From positions 1 to 64,000 of the forward strand of contig CALFIE010000063.1 of the NCBI GenBank assembly GCA_937876095.1: a DNA stretch of 64,000 nucleotides, given 5' to 3'. The stretch is from an uncultured Flavobacteriales bacterium. GTDB taxonomy: Bacteria > Bacteroidota > Bacteroidia > Flavobacteriales > Weeksellaceae. This document shows, one piece after another, positions 16,125 through 25,830 of the stretch. Under the pieces are notes generated by a model. The model was not told the origin of the DNA. It saw only the letters and a program-made list of their open reading frames with translations, and ran no database searches. The position numbers and the translations under genes are program-made. Numbering within the stretch: the first letter of the stretch is position 1; every line of letters starts with the position of its first letter.

Positions 16125-17285
16125 TTATTTCAAAATTTCATCTAATAGGTTATTCATTCGCACCAGATCTTCTTTCATGACTGCAGAATAAGGATCTTGT
16201 GCTTTTTTTATGAGCGACAATGCTTCTTCAATTTTCTCAGTGGATTTTCCTGTTTTCAGGTGTAATTTCCGTACAAAATCGTCATCTAAAGTTTTCGTGT
16301 CGATTAACAAATCCATTCTGATTTTATGAAGAAAATACTGCGCTTTTTTGTTCATCATATCATGAAAATCGCCTTCTTGCAGGTACAAATTACCAATGCT
16401 ACGTACAAATTCTACCGATTTATTTTTCAAAGGTTCTATAATCGGAACAATGCGCTGTCTTCTTTTCGCATTGAAAATTGCAAAAATTAACAAGCCACCC
16501 AAAAATAACCACCACGCATATCTAAGTGCAGGTTTGGCTAGGATAAAACGCATAGGTGATGAAGATACCATACTTTCCTTTTCGGTGAACCATATTGTTT
16601 TCCGATTTGGGAGGTAAGAGAAAACATCTTCTACATATTTCTGTGAACTCGGTTTTAGTAAATAATAATTGGTAAGAATCAGTGGTTCTGAATGTACGTA
16701 GAAATGACCTTTCCCGAAAGGTATTTTTATAAAATTCGTTTGAACATCATTGTCGTGTTCTACTACTTTTCCTAAAATTTCATTGTTTTTACCAATGTAA
16801 GAAAAACCTTCACCACCTGGTAATTTATCTAGAACGAGCGAGTCTTTTTGTAATTTTTGATCGGTAAAATAGAGGGTTTGTTTCTCCTCAAATGAAGTCA
16901 TTTTTGAATAAAATTTCAGCGAATCTGAGAGAAATTTTGGGACATAATCTGAAATGACCATCGCATCTGAACCTTTTTGCACCTGATTCAGAATTTTTTC
17001 CCAAGAAATTTCATCTATTTCTCGTTCTATGATCAAAATATTGTGCGGGGCAATTTTGGGATTTTCTTCGTAATATGCGTAAGGAGATTGCAAAGTTCTA
17101 CTGACTTGGTGTTGTAACAGCGTATCAACTTCTTTGCTAAAAACAAACAACCCAAATGGCGATTTCTCGGTAAAATCGAAATTTTTTCGCCAATCCGTCA
17201 CTTCCTGCTTGTTGAGTTCTAACAACGCAAGAAGGATCATTACGACCACGAAAATTATACCATATATTTTGAAAGTTTTGTTCAT
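16125..17285 (-). CDS. DUF4350 domain-containing protein
   Basis: A 386-residue protein with an N-terminal membrane anchor (IYGIIFVVVMILLALLEL), a periplasmic DUF4350 domain of about 230 residues, a second membrane segment near residue 260 (YAWWLFLGGLLIFAIFNAKR), and a cytoplasmic helical tail of about 110 residues. DUF4350 proteins are regular members of MoxR/DUF58/DUF4129 clusters. The predicted topology would let it link periplasm and the MoxR ATPase; that is inference. Confidence 0.88.
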   Translation of the reverse strand: MNKTFKIYGIIFVVVMILLALLELNKQEVTDWRKNFDFTEKSPFGLFVFSKEVDTLLQHQVSRTLQSPYAYYEENPKIAPHNILIIEREIDEISWEKILNQVQKGSDAMVISDYVPKFLSDSLKFYSKMTSFEEKQTLYFTDQKLQKDSLVLDKLPGGEGFSYIGKNNEILGKVVEHDNDVQTNFIKIPFGKGHFYVHSEPLILTNYYLLKPSSQKYVEDVFSYLPNRKTIWFTEKESMVSSSPMRFILAKPALRYAWWLFLGGLLIFAIFNAKRRQRIVPIIEPLKNKSVEFVRSIGNLYLQEGDFHDMMNKKAQYFLHKIRMDLLIDTKTLDDDFVRKLHLKTGKSTEKIEEALSLIKKAQDPYSAVMKEDLVRMNNLLDEILK

Positions 17286-17340
17286 TTCTGTTGTTGCAAC
17301 TGTCTGAAAATAGTGTTTTTTACTTTTTTTTAATTAAAAA

Positions 17341-18120
17341 TTACATTTGAGCAAATTGTGCTTTATAATGTACATAGTTTTGCTCATTAATCTCGAATTC
17401 GCCGTACCAAACATAGTCGAAAATACGCACCAGTTCTTTGAACTGATCTCGAGTTTGGCTGTTTTGTATTTCGACGATATAATCCGAATTGGTTTTTTCT
17501 GGATTCCAATTGATGATTTTTTTGTCTGATAATTTCTTTAGAACAAATAAAAACTGATACCGAACTGCAGCTCTGTAGTTTTTCTCCCGTTCAAACCGCG
17601 AAATTGTTTCTGGGAAATTGATTTCGTGAATATTTTCGTGCAAATCTTCAGAGAGAATTTGGATTTTCTTGTTCTTTTTACTGAAGAGGAAATTCCCATC
17701 TTTAGAAATCAAATAACTGATGAGAAAATACAGCACCAATCCAATAACAACTATCGCTAAAAAACGAAGCACCATTTCTGTATAACTATTGGCTTTGTTT
17801 TGGTCTAATTCCCCAAAAATCGACTGAAAAATTTTAGAAATTTTCCTTTTTATTTTTTCCCAAAGAGATTCTTGAGGTTTTATAGTGGTATAATTGAACT
17901 CTTCTGTTTGATATTTTTTTCTGAAATCGGGTTTGAATTGTTTTTCGTAGATTATATTGTCTGTAGCGTATGGTTTTTTCAGTATAGAATCGGTAGGAAT
18001 CATATTTTGGTAATGACTGGTTGCAGAATCAACTACTGCTGCAGAAGATTCTTCCTCATTTTGCGCAGCGCAAAAAAAGGAAATCATTACTAAAAAAAAA
18101 CAAAAAATATTACGCTTCAT
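17341..18120 (-). CDS. DUF4129 domain-containing membrane protein
   Basis: A 259-residue protein with a signal peptide (FCFFLVMISFFCAAQ), a periplasmic N-terminal part, one membrane segment near residues 115-135 (FLAIVVIGLVLYFLISYLI), and a C-terminal DUF4129 domain (YRAAVRYQFLFVLKKLSDK ... WNPEKTNSDYI). DUF4129 resembles the C-terminal part of transglutaminase-like proteins found in the same kind of cluster. The gene overlaps the preceding membrane-protein gene by 11 bases. Confidence 0.88.
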   Translation of the reverse strand: MKRNIFCFFLVMISFFCAAQNEEESSAAVVDSATSHYQNMIPTDSILKKPYATDNIIYEKQFKPDFRKKYQTEEFNYTTIKPQESLWEKIKRKISKIFQSIFGELDQNKANSYTEMVLRFLAIVVIGLVLYFLISYLISKDGNFLFSKKNKKIQILSEDLHENIHEINFPETISRFEREKNYRAAVRYQFLFVLKKLSDKKIINWNPEKTNSDYIVEIQNSQTRDQFKELVRIFDYVWYGEFEINEQNYVHYKAQFAQM

Positions 18121-19093
18121 TGGTACCTATCGTATCAATTTCGGAGATGTCAACATTGCGGTGCAAATCTGTTCTGCTATCGTAATACATTAATCCTGAA
18201 TTTACATACATAAAATTCATCATAATCATCGATAAAAAAATAGAGACCCCATAAATTACAAAAACGACCAATCCCATGGTTCCTTCAAACATTTTGTTTG
18301 GACCACTTATATCATCAGGAGCTTCTGGATTTTGCATGGTAAAAACTGCTATCATTACAATGATCATAGGAATCATGGTGATTACACCCGTAATTATATT
18401 AATGATCATATAAGTCACCAAAGTGGAACCCCAATATTTCCAAAAAGGAGATTTCTCTCTTCCGTTCGGATAAGAAAATTGAGCTCTGAATGCATAACTT
18501 AACGAAGAGAAAAATCCTCGATTGGTATGATAATAATCAAAAAAAGTAAAATTTACCACATTTACTAAAGCCGGAATCAATAAAATTAATAGAAAAAATC
18601 CGATGATGATTACCATTAAAAAAGAAGAAAGACCAACTATTAGCAAAGTTAATGGTAACATTACAAACATCATCCCAAGGAAAAAAAGTAGAAATTTCTT
18701 GATATTTTTTTTGATATCACCCAAAATTTGATCTGTGGTAATATTCTTGTCGCCGGTTTCTGCAAGACGTTTCATATACAACACCGGATACGAATAAGTA
18801 ACCAACATACATGCAAGAAAAATCACCAAGAAAACCAGCCCTGCCAAAACGAGCATTCCGGTATTTTCTTGAAAATATTGTTGATAATAGTAACTCTGTC
18901 CTTCTACATTTCCTTTGAACACTTGCTCCATCATTCCACGATAGAAAACCACCATCATCACCACCAAAAAAATAAGCAGCAATCCATTAATTAAAAAATA
19001 ATTTTTAAAAAAATTCTTGCCGTTTTCTTTGAAAAATGTAAACGTATCGCTGATTAAAGTGCCAAAATCTCTTTTTTGATAAAATTGTATCAT
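18110..19093 (-). CDS. Multi-pass membrane protein of the MoxR cluster
   Basis: A 327-residue protein with about six membrane segments: near residues 35-50, 83-102, 135-155, 158-180, 228-255 and 275-297. A soluble N-terminus (FYQKRDFGTLISDTFTFFKEN) and an acidic C-terminal tail flank them. I recognise it as the hypothetical membrane protein usually placed between SpoIIM and DUF4129 genes in Flavobacteriia, without an assigned function. It overlaps the DUF4129 gene by 11 bases, so the two are translated together. Confidence 0.75.
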   Translation of the reverse strand: MIQFYQKRDFGTLISDTFTFFKENGKNFFKNYFLINGLLLIFLVVMMVVFYRGMMEQVFKGNVEGQSYYYQQYFQENTGMLVLAGLVFLVIFLACMLVTYSYPVLYMKRLAETGDKNITTDQILGDIKKNIKKFLLFFLGMMFVMLPLTLLIVGLSSFLMVIIIGFFLLILLIPALVNVVNFTFFDYYHTNRGFFSSLSYAFRAQFSYPNGREKSPFWKYWGSTLVTYMIINIITGVITMIPMIIVMIAVFTMQNPEAPDDISGPNKMFEGTMGLVVFVIYGVSIFLSMIMMNFMYVNSGLMYYDSRTDLHRNVDISEIDTIGTNEA

Positions 19094-19109
19094 TAGTTAT
19101 TGTTTTTAT

Positions 19110-20117
19110 TTATAAATCTGAATAAGAAATACGATGTTTTAGTTCTATTTTCCGATCACTTTTCAAGGAGTTGAAAACCATTTTTGGATAAACGAAATAA
19201 TAAAAAGCAATTACCGAAAGTGTCCCAAAAATAATGATGATATTCAGAATCACAGGCATTTGCAATGCATATCTGGTTATAAAACCTTCTATAATACCTG
19301 CAAAAATGGTAAAAGGAACGGTACTGAGAAAAATTTTGAAACTATCTCTAAAACCAATTTTCATAGAATTCAGGCGAGAATACGTTTTCGGGAACAAAAT
19401 AGATGCACCCAAAATTAATCCTGCCATAGATTCTACCACCATTCCGAAAATTTCGAAAACGCCGTGAAGCCAAATTCCTCTTGCACTGTCTTCTAATTTG
19501 CCATGCTCCTGAAAAAAATACTGAAACGTACCTAACATGATGCTATTTTGCAACAACACAAACAGTGTACCTACTCCTGCAAAAATACCGTAACAGTAAA
19601 GCAACGCACCAACTTTTAGATTATTGAAAATAATGGCAATTGCACTTCCCCAATTAGAACCCGATCCGTAGATTGCTACGGCATTTCCTTTTTTGATGTT
19701 TTCTAAAGTTTGATTGATGTAATCTTCTCCCAAAATGAGTTTTGCAAAATCTTTATCGAACATTGCCGAAACCAAACCAATCGCACAAAACAAGATGAAA
19801 AATCCGAAAGCATACCACAAAAATCTACGATATTGGTACACCAATAGCGGAATTTCGGTCTTGAAAAAATACCACAATCTGTTTTCTTCTATACGTTTGG
19901 TTTTATAAATTTTCTGAAAAATCTGTGAAGAGAGAAAATTGAGATAAACGGTCGTCTTACTTTTCGGGTAGTAAGTCTGTGCAAAAGAAAGATCATTGAT
20001 GAGATTGATGTACAACGAAGACAGATCATCTGGATTTTTTTTCAATTTCCCATCGATAATCTGCTCAATTCCCAACCATTTTTCTTTATTTTGCTTTATA
20101 AAAGCTATTTCTCTCAT
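19110..20117 (-). CDS. Stage II sporulation protein M-like (SpoIIM family) membrane protein
   Basis: A 335-residue protein: a soluble N-terminal helical part, then the SpoIIM domain with several membrane segments (FLWYAFGFFILFCAIGLVSA; LLYCYGIFAGVGTLFVLLQN). The charged WLHGVFEIFGMVVE segment typical of the family lies between them. The organism class does not sporulate; in Bacteroidota these proteins belong to the MoxR/DUF58 envelope cluster. It is the first gene of that cluster and is divergent from the RDD gene with only 25 bases between start codons, so the two promoters must overlap into the coding regions. Confidence 0.92.
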   Translation of the reverse strand: MREIAFIKQNKEKWLGIEQIIDGKLKKNPDDLSSLYINLINDLSFAQTYYPKSKTTVYLNFLSSQIFQKIYKTKRIEENRLWYFFKTEIPLLVYQYRRFLWYAFGFFILFCAIGLVSAMFDKDFAKLILGEDYINQTLENIKKGNAVAIYGSGSNWGSAIAIIFNNLKVGALLYCYGIFAGVGTLFVLLQNSIMLGTFQYFFQEHGKLEDSARGIWLHGVFEIFGMVVESMAGLILGASILFPKTYSRLNSMKIGFRDSFKIFLSTVPFTIFAGIIEGFITRYALQMPVILNIIIIFGTLSVIAFYYFVYPKMVFNSLKSDRKIELKHRISYSDL

Positions 20118-20142
20118 ATGTTTTGCTAAAATAATAAAAATT

Positions 20143-20892
20143 ATGTCTCAAATTGCAATTAATACCTCACAAAATGTAAATATAGATTTCAATATTGCGA
20201 GTATTGGCGACAGAATGCTTGCATTCGGAATCGATATGCTCATAAAATTTGCTTATTTGGTAGTGATTGGTCTTATTTTTTTCAAAATATTTCACTTAGA
20301 ACAATATTTTGAAGGGTTAGATGATTTTTCTATAGGAGCCATCATTATTTTGCTCACTTTACCCATCCATTTGTATACTTTGGTACTGGAATCTTTACTA
20401 GAAGGACAAACTATAGGTAAAAAAGCCATGAAAATTCGCGTGGTGAAAATTGATGGGTACCAAGCAAATTTTGGGGATTATTTAATTCGTTGGGTTTTCA
20501 GATTGGTAGATGTGTACTCCAATTCTGGAGTGGTTGGTTTGGTAACGATGATTATTTCTAAAAACAACCAAAGATTGGGCGATTTAGCAGCAGGAACATC
20601 GGTAATTTCTTTGAAAACCAAAGTGAACATCAGTCACACCATTTTAGAAAATCTGAAAGAAGATTATGTACCAACTTTCCCACAAGTAATTGCTTTGAGC
20701 GATAATGATATGAGAATCATTAAAGAAAATTACCGAAAAGCTGTGAATACCAATGACAATGTGGTCATAAATAAACTGACCGAAAAAATCATACAAACCA
20801 CCAAAATTGAAAAGGTGGAAACAATGGGAAATAGAGTTTTCATAGAAACCATTTTGAAAGATTACAATTTCTACACCGGAAAAGAAAACTAA
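20143..20892 (+). CDS. RDD-family membrane protein
   Basis: A 249-residue protein with the RDD domain: IASIGDRMLAFGIDMLIKFAY gives the first membrane segment with its characteristic R and D, and EGQTIGKKAMKIRVVKIDG and QRLGDLAAGT follow. The start at the MSQIAIN codon is chosen because it avoids overlap with the divergent SpoIIM gene; the reading frame is open further upstream. A soluble C-terminal tail of about 90 residues follows. RDD proteins next to SpoIIM and MoxR genes are a recurrent arrangement, so it is part of the same functional unit. Confidence 0.9.
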   Translation: MSQIAINTSQNVNIDFNIASIGDRMLAFGIDMLIKFAYLVVIGLIFFKIFHLEQYFEGLDDFSIGAIIILLTLPIHLYTLVLESLLEGQTIGKKAMKIRVVKIDGYQANFGDYLIRWVFRLVDVYSNSGVVGLVTMIISKNNQRLGDLAAGTSVISLKTKVNISHTILENLKEDYVPTFPQVIALSDNDMRIIKENYRKAVNTNDNVVINKLTEKIIQTTKIEKVETMGNRVFIETILKDYNFYTGKEN

Positions 20893-20911
20893 ACCCTAAA
20901 AAAACAAAACA

Positions 20912-21199
20912 ATGGAATTTCTTAACAAACAAAACGGAAATGGTGGCGTAATAGAACTACACAACGATTCTGAAAATGTGGGCAGATTGACTTATACCAT
21001 TTTCCCGGAAGAAGAAAAACTCGTGATTTCTTTTGTGATGGTATATCCCAAATTTGAAGGTCGCGGAATGGGAAAATTTTTGGTAGAAGAAGCCATCAAA
21101 TTTGCAAGAGAAAACGACTGGAAAGTCTATCCGCACTGTTCCTACGCAAAATCAGTCATGAAAAGAATGCAGGGAATTGAGGATGTTTTTCTGGAGTGA
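20912..21199 (+). CDS. GNAT-like N-acetyltransferase, YjdJ type
   Basis: A 95-residue short acetyltransferase of the COG2388 type. The acetyl-CoA loop FEGRGMGKFLVEEA (about residues 53-66) and the helix KFARENDWKVYPHCSYA are characteristic; the fold is shorter than classical GNATs. Substrate unknown. It lies 19 bases after the RDD gene and probably shares its transcript, ended by the terminator shared with rpsJ. Confidence 0.9.
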   Translation: MEFLNKQNGNGGVIELHNDSENVGRLTYTIFPEEEKLVISFVMVYPKFEGRGMGKFLVEEAIKFARENDWKVYPHCSYAKSVMKRMQGIEDVFLE

Positions 21200-21263
21200 G
21201 GAGTTTTAAGAGTATTTAAAAAATCTTTTTTTTCGATTAAAATTTCAAAAAAATCCCACAAAA

Positions 21264-21291
21264 AAATCCGCTCTTTTTCAAGAGCGGATTT
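21264..21291. terminator. Bidirectional terminator between the GNAT gene and rpsJ
   Basis: AAATCCGCTCTT pairs with AAGAGCGGATTT, with A- and T-runs outside. It serves the plus-strand RDD-GNAT pair and the minus-strand str operon, which run toward each other. Confidence 0.9.
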
Positions 21292-21360
21292 GTTATCATA
21301 GCAAAGTGCTAATTTTACTAGAAAAATTCCATCTTTCGACTTCGTCTTCCTGCAAATTTA

Positions 21361-21666
21361 TCACACTTTAATTTCTACGTCTACTCCACTAGGAAGTTCT
21401 AATTTCATAAGAGCATCCACTGTTTTAGAAGAAGAAGAGTAGATATCCATCAATCTTTTGTGAGCAGATAATTGGAATTGTTCTCTTGCTTTTTTGTTTA
21501 CGTGTGGTGATCTAAGTACCGTAAAGATTCTTTTGTTGGTAGGCAACGGAATTGGTCCGTTTACTACAGCACCAGTTGCTTTTACGGTTTTTACGATTTT
21601 TTCTGCAGATTTATCTACCAAATTGTAATCGTAAGATTTTAATTTTATTCTGATTCTTTGACTCAT
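21361..21666 (-). CDS. rpsJ: 30S ribosomal protein S10
   Basis: A 101-residue complete S10 ([20 protein letters not shown]..., [17 protein letters not shown]). It binds in the 30S head and also acts in NusB-dependent antitermination. It follows fusA by 18 bases as the last gene of the str operon. A terminator follows, so the large S10-spc ribosomal protein operon that often continues after rpsJ is not attached here. Confidence 0.98.
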   Translation of the reverse strand: MSQRIRIKLKSYDYNLVDKSAEKIVKTVKATGAVVNGPIPLPTNKRIFTVLRSPHVNKKAREQFQLSAHKRLMDIYSSSSKTVDALMKLELPSGVDVEIKV

Positions 21667-21684
21667 TTTAATTAATTTAGAAGG

Positions 21685-23802
21685 TTAAGCTTTAGACTTA
21701 GCGATTACATCTTCTGCAATATTGGTAGGAGCTGGTTCGTAACGGTCGAATTCCATAGACGATGTTGCTCTACCAGAAGATAGGGTTCTAAGTGTAGTTA
21801 CATATCCAAACATTTCAGATAGTGGCACAAATCCTTTGATAACTTTGGCGTTGTTTCTATCATCCATACCATTTACAGTACCTCTTCTTTTGTTAAGGTC
21901 ACCTACAATATCTCCCATATATTCTTCTGGAGTTACTACCTCTAGTTTCATTATTGGTTCCATAATTACAGGTTTTGCTTTTCTTCCCGCTTCTTTGAAT
22001 CCCATTTTAGCAGCCAACTCAAAAGAGAGTTGATCAGAATCTACAGGGTGGAAAGAACCGTCTTTCAAAACAACTTTGATGCCTTCAATCTCGAATCCAG
22101 CTAATGGACCGTTTTTCATGGCTTCTTTGAAACCTTTCTCTACGGATGGTACAAATTCTCTTGGGATGTTACCACCTTTGATTTCATTTACAAATTCTAG
22201 ACCAGCTTTTCCCTCGTCTGCAGGACCAATTTCGAAAACGATGTCTGCAAATTTACCTCTACCACCAGATTGTTTTTTATAAACTTCTCTGTGGTTAGCA
22301 ACTGCAGTAAGGTTTTCTTTGTACTCAACTTGTGGTTGACCTTGGTTCACCTCTACTTTGAATTCTCTTCTTAATCGGTCTACAATGATATCTAAGTGAA
22401 GCTCGCCCATACCAGAAATAATGGTTTGTCCAGAAGCTTCATCTGTTTTTACTTGGAAAGTTGGATCTTCTTCTGCCAATTTAGACAAAGCGTTCCCCAA
22501 TTTATCTTGGTCTGCTTTGGTTTTTGGTTCTACAGCGATACCAATTACTGGATCTGGGAAAATCATAGATTCTAAAACAATCTGATTTTTTTCATCACAT
22601 AGAGTATCTCCAGTTTTAATAGATTTGAAACCTACTGCTGCACCAATATCTCCTGCTTCAATGTATTCTACAGGATTTTGTTTATTGGCATGCATTTGGT
22701 AAATTCTAGAAATTCTTTCTTTGTCGCCAGAACGAGTGTTCATAACATAAGAACCAGCATCTAATCTACCAGAATAAGCTCTGAAGAATGCCAATCTACC
22801 TACGAAAGGATCGGTTGCAATTTTGAAAGCCAATGCTGCAAAAGGTTCTTTCACGTCTGGTTTTCTGAAAATTTCAGCGTCTGTTTTTGGGTCAGTTCCT
22901 TTGATATCGTCTTTATCTAATGGAGAAGGAAGATATTTACAAACTGCATCTAGCATAAACTGTACTCCTTTGTTTTTAAAAGAAGAACCGCAAGTCATAG
23001 GAATGATAGACAAATCTATGGTTGCTTTTCTAAGAGCTTCGTTGATTTCGTCTTCGGTAATAGAATCTGGATCTTCGAAGAATTTTTCCATCAAAGTATC
23101 ATCATAATCTGCTACTGCTTCTACCAATTTTTCACGGTATTCCAAAACTTCAGCTTTCATATCTTCAGGAATTGGAACTACCTCAAAAGTAGCACCTTGT
23201 CCTGCTTCATCCCAAACAATAGCACGATTTTTAATTAAATCTACTACTCCTTTGAAATCTTCTTCTGCACCGATTGGTAAAACGATTGGCACTGCATTGG
23301 AACCTAACATTTCTTTCACTTGGTTTACCACGTTTAAGAAATCAGCACCTTGTCTGTCCATTTTGTTTACGAATCCCATTCTGGCAACTTTGTAATTGTC
23401 AGCCAATCTCCAGTTGGTTTCAGATTGAGGTTCTACTCCATCTACTGCTGAAAATAAGAATACCAAACCATCTAATACTCTAAGAGATCTGTTTACTTCT
23501 ACTGTGAAGTCAACGTGTCCTGGTGTATCTATGATATTGAAGTGATAGTCTTTGGTATCTGGTAATTTTTTACCTTGATCGGTTGGGAAATTCCATGAAC
23601 AAGTGGTTGCAGCAGAAGTGATGGTAATCCCTCTTTCTGCTTCTTGCTCCATCCAGTCCATTGTAGAAGCTCCATCATGAACTTCCCCAATTTTGTGGGT
23701 TTTCCCGGTATAAAATAAAATCCTTTCCGTAGTGGTGGTTTTGCCGGCATCAATATGTGCGGCAATACCGATATTTCTTGTATATTTAAGATCTCTTCCC
23801 AT
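21685..23802 (-). CDS. fusA: Elongation factor G
   Basis: A 705-residue translocase GTPase of normal length. The P-loop AHIDAGKTT is at residues 15-23, the switch regions and DTPGHVDF follow near residue 93, and NKMDRQGAD gives the guanine-recognition motif. Domains II-V end with the typical [14 protein letters not shown]. It sits between rpsG and rpsJ, 6 bases after the rpsG stop. Confidence 0.99.
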   Translation of the reverse strand: MGRDLKYTRNIGIAAHIDAGKTTTTERILFYTGKTHKIGEVHDGASTMDWMEQEAERGITITSAATTCSWNFPTDQGKKLPDTKDYHFNIIDTPGHVDFTVEVNRSLRVLDGLVFLFSAVDGVEPQSETNWRLADNYKVARMGFVNKMDRQGADFLNVVNQVKEMLGSNAVPIVLPIGAEEDFKGVVDLIKNRAIVWDEAGQGATFEVVPIPEDMKAEVLEYREKLVEAVADYDDTLMEKFFEDPDSITEDEINEALRKATIDLSIIPMTCGSSFKNKGVQFMLDAVCKYLPSPLDKDDIKGTDPKTDAEIFRKPDVKEPFAALAFKIATDPFVGRLAFFRAYSGRLDAGSYVMNTRSGDKERISRIYQMHANKQNPVEYIEAGDIGAAVGFKSIKTGDTLCDEKNQIVLESMIFPDPVIGIAVEPKTKADQDKLGNALSKLAEEDPTFQVKTDEASGQTIISGMGELHLDIIVDRLRREFKVEVNQGQPQVEYKENLTAVANHREVYKKQSGGRGKFADIVFEIGPADEGKAGLEFVNEIKGGNIPREFVPSVEKGFKEAMKNGPLAGFEIEGIKVVLKDGSFHPVDSDQLSFELAAKMGFKEAGRKAKPVIMEPIMKLEVVTPEEYMGDIVGDLNKRRGTVNGMDDRNNAKVIKGFVPLSEMFGYVTTLRTLSSGRATSSMEFDRYEPAPTNIAEDVIAKSKA

Positions 23803-23808
23803 TTCAGA

Positions 23809-24285
23809 TTAGAATTTAAAGTGTGAGAATGCTTTGTTAGCTTCTGCCATTCTGTGGGTATCTGTTTTCTTTTTGTAAGCAGCACCTTCTTCTTTGGCAG
23901 CAGCTATAACTTCTGCAGCTAATTTTTGAGCCATAGACTTATCATTTCTAGCTTTAGAATATTTGATAAGCCATTTCATAGCCATAGAAATTTTTCTATC
24001 TGCTCTGATTGGCATTGGAATTTGGAAATTGGCTCCACCAATTCTTCTAGAACGTACTTCTACGTGAGGCATTACATTGGTAAGTGCATCTTTCCAGATT
24101 TCCAAAGAAGATTTTTCGTTGTCTCCTTTTTTGGTTTCTACGATTTCTAATGCATCATAGAAAATTTTGAATGCGATAGATTTTTTACCATCTAACATCA
24201 AATTATTTACAAATCTTGTTACCAGTTGATCATTAAATTTAGGATCCGGTAACAACGGTCTTTTTTTTGCTTTTGTTTTTCTCAT
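23809..24285 (-). CDS. rpsG: 30S ribosomal protein S7
   Basis: A 158-residue S7 ([40 protein letters not shown], and [13 protein letters not shown] at the end). It is a primary 16S-binding protein that nucleates the 30S head and in many bacteria represses the str operon translationally. It lies between rpsL (25 bases upstream) and fusA. Confidence 0.99.
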   Translation of the reverse strand: MRKTKAKKRPLLPDPKFNDQLVTRFVNNLMLDGKKSIAFKIFYDALEIVETKKGDNEKSSLEIWKDALTNVMPHVEVRSRRIGGANFQIPMPIRADRKISMAMKWLIKYSKARNDKSMAQKLAAEVIAAAKEEGAAYKKKTDTHRMAEANKAFSHFKF

Positions 24286-24310
24286 TGTCTTGTACCTTAG
24301 AATTTAACGA

Positions 24311-24724
24311 TTACTTTTTCTTACCTTTTGCAGGAGCTGCAGCAGCTTGTCCTGGTTTAGGTCTTTTTGCACCATATTTAGAACGTCTTTGCGTTCTTCC
24401 GTTTACTCCGGCTGTGTCTAAAGCACCGCGTACAATGTGATAACGAACTCCCGGTAAATCTTTTACTCTTCCGCCACGTACCAATACTATCGAGTGCTCT
24501 TGGAGGTTATGTCCTTCTCCCGGGATGTAGGCGTTTACTTCTTTACCGTTTGAAAGTCTTACCCTTGCAACTTTTCTAAGTGCAGAGTTAGGTTTCTTAG
24601 GAGTAGTAGTATATACTCTCGTACATACGCCTCTTCTTTGTGGACATGAATCCAAAGCAGCCGATTTACTCTTCTTGGCGAGTGTGGCTCTTCCTTTTCT
24701 AACTAATTGTTGAATAGTAGGCAT
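24311..24724 (-). CDS. rpsL: 30S ribosomal protein S12
   Basis: A 137-residue S12 of the decoding centre. [12 protein letters not shown] retains the lysine (Lys43 in E. coli numbering) whose loss gives streptomycin resistance, and [11 protein letters not shown] retains the second one (Lys88), so a sensitive-type protein is expected. The C-terminal [10 protein letters not shown] tail is a usual Bacteroidota extension. First gene of the str operon. Confidence 0.99.
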   Translation of the reverse strand: MPTIQQLVRKGRATLAKKSKSAALDSCPQRRGVCTRVYTTTPKKPNSALRKVARVRLSNGKEVNAYIPGEGHNLQEHSIVLVRGGRVKDLPGVRYHIVRGALDTAGVNGRTQRRSKYGAKRPKPGQAAAAPAKGKKK

Positions 24725-24748
24725 TTAATTGCTTTTAATTTTAGGGTG

Positions 24749-24778
24749 CAAAAATAAGAATTTTTTTTTATCCCACAA
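24749..24778 (-). promoter_or_regulatory. Promoter of the str operon
   Basis: On the minus strand TATTTTTG (24749-24756) fits the -7 consensus and a TTG (24776-24778) lies 19 bases upstream, the usual Bacteroidota spacing. Transcription would begin shortly before rpsL. Confidence 0.7.
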
Positions 24779-24847
24779 TGTAGCAACTGCAAATAATTGA
24801 GAAAATTATTTTCTAATGAGCATCTGCTCAAAATATTAGTGTTATTT

Positions 24848-25258
24848 TTAGCTCAGAATTGCCAAAATTGCCAATCGGTAACCAGCCATCCCAAATCCTG
24901 AAATAATCCCATTGGTATTAGGTGCGGTTACTGATTTTTGGCGAAATGCTTCACGCTGGTAGATATTAGAGATGTGTACTTCGATGGTTTTTTTTTGAAT
25001 ATTTTTGATACAATCTGCGATTGCATAAGAATAATGAGTGTAAGCACCTGGATTGATTACTAACGCATCAAAATCATCTTCTTGTAATCTGTTGATAATT
25101 TCACCTTCTATATTGGATTGGTAATAAACAATCTCGTGCTGAGAAAATTCTGATTGCAATGTTTGCAAGAATTCTGCCATAGAAATTTTGCCATAAATTT
25201 CTGGCTCACGTGTACCAAGCAGGTTTAGGTTAGGTCCATTTACAAATAGAATTCTCAT
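24848..25258 (-). CDS. aroQ: 3-dehydroquinate dehydratase, type II
   Basis: A 136-residue dehydratase of the shikimate pathway. NGPNLNLLGTREPEIYG holds the catalytic arginine/tyrosine loop, VINPGAYTHYSYAIAD the substrate loop, and EVHISNIYQREAFR the catalytic histidine. It is slightly shorter than many homologues (about 145) at the C-terminus. It is monocistronic, between the str operon and tRNA-Glu. Confidence 0.97.
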   Translation of the reverse strand: MRILFVNGPNLNLLGTREPEIYGKISMAEFLQTLQSEFSQHEIVYYQSNIEGEIINRLQEDDFDALVINPGAYTHYSYAIADCIKNIQKKTIEVHISNIYQREAFRQKSVTAPNTNGIISGFGMAGYRLAILAILS

Positions 25259-25368
25259 ACAATTAATATTTATGACAAAAATACAAAATTATGAAGTCTA
25301 TTAAAATGTTAATCCACTTTATTATTTCCAAAAATTCTAAAACATTTGTTTTACAAAATTTTCACAAA

Positions 25369-25397
25369 AAAACCTTACGAAAAATTCGTAAGGTTTT
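25369..25397 (-). terminator. Terminator after tRNA-Glu
   Basis: AAAACCTTACGAA pairs with TTCGTAAGGTTTT; on the minus strand it is followed by a T-run. It lies just past the 3' end of the minus-strand tRNA. Confidence 0.88.
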
Positions 25398-25403
25398 GAA
25401 ATG

Positions 25404-25475
25404 TAGCCCGTAGGGGAATCGAACCCCTCTTACCAGAATGAAAATCTGAGGTCCTAACCGATAGACGAACGGGCC
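25404..25475 (-). tRNA. tRNA-Glu (UUC)
   Basis: A 72-base cloverleaf: acceptor GGCCCGT/ACGGGCT, D-arm GTCTATCGGTTAGGAC, anticodon loop TTTTCAT giving UUC, T-arm AGGGG-TTCGATT-CCCCT, discriminator A. CCA is not encoded. Position 37 is A, as normal. Confidence 0.97.
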
Positions 25476-25489
25476 GCAAATTCTATAAA

Positions 25490-25744
25490 TTAAGCTAAAC
25501 CGTTTACGTGTTTAGTTAATTTGCTTTTTAAGTTAGCCGCTTTATTTTTGTGGATAATATTCTTTTTTGCTAATTTATCCAACAAAGAAATTACTTTTGG
25601 CAATTGCTCAGAAGCGACTTTTTTATCTTCTTCATTTCTCAATATTTTCACAGCCGTTCTTGCAGTTTTGTGATAATATCTATTACGAAGTCTTCTAACT
25701 CCGTTTTGTCTAATTCTCTTCAGTGCTGATTTATGATTTGCCAT
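25490..25744 (-). CDS. rpsT: 30S ribosomal protein S20
   Basis: An 84-residue S20 ([21 protein letters not shown]..., [19 protein letters not shown]). A basic, helical, 16S-binding protein. It is read toward tRNA-Glu, whose 5' end is 14 bases beyond its stop, so mRNA and tRNA may be co-transcribed and separated by RNase P. Confidence 0.98.
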   Translation of the reverse strand: MANHKSALKRIRQNGVRRLRNRYYHKTARTAVKILRNEEDKKVASEQLPKVISLLDKLAKKNIIHKNKAANLKSKLTKHVNGLA

Positions 25745-25764
25745 ATTTTCTAAAAACTTGGGTG

Positions 25765-25793
25765 CAAAGATATAAATATTTTTTTTATCTCAA
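25765..25793 (-). promoter_or_regulatory. Promoter of rpsT
   Basis: Minus-strand TATCTTTG (25765-25772) with TTG (25791-25793) 18 bases upstream is a near-ideal Bacteroidota promoter; the start point would fall about 15-20 bases before the rpsT start codon. Confidence 0.75.
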
Positions 25794-25830
25794 AATTATT
25801 TTTTATTTTTTTTTAAAAAATAAATTACTG

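Noticed and set aside
23529..23885. Minus-strand open frame across the rpsG-fusA junction
   Set aside because: It overlaps two certain ribosomal operon genes in another frame and shows no independent features.
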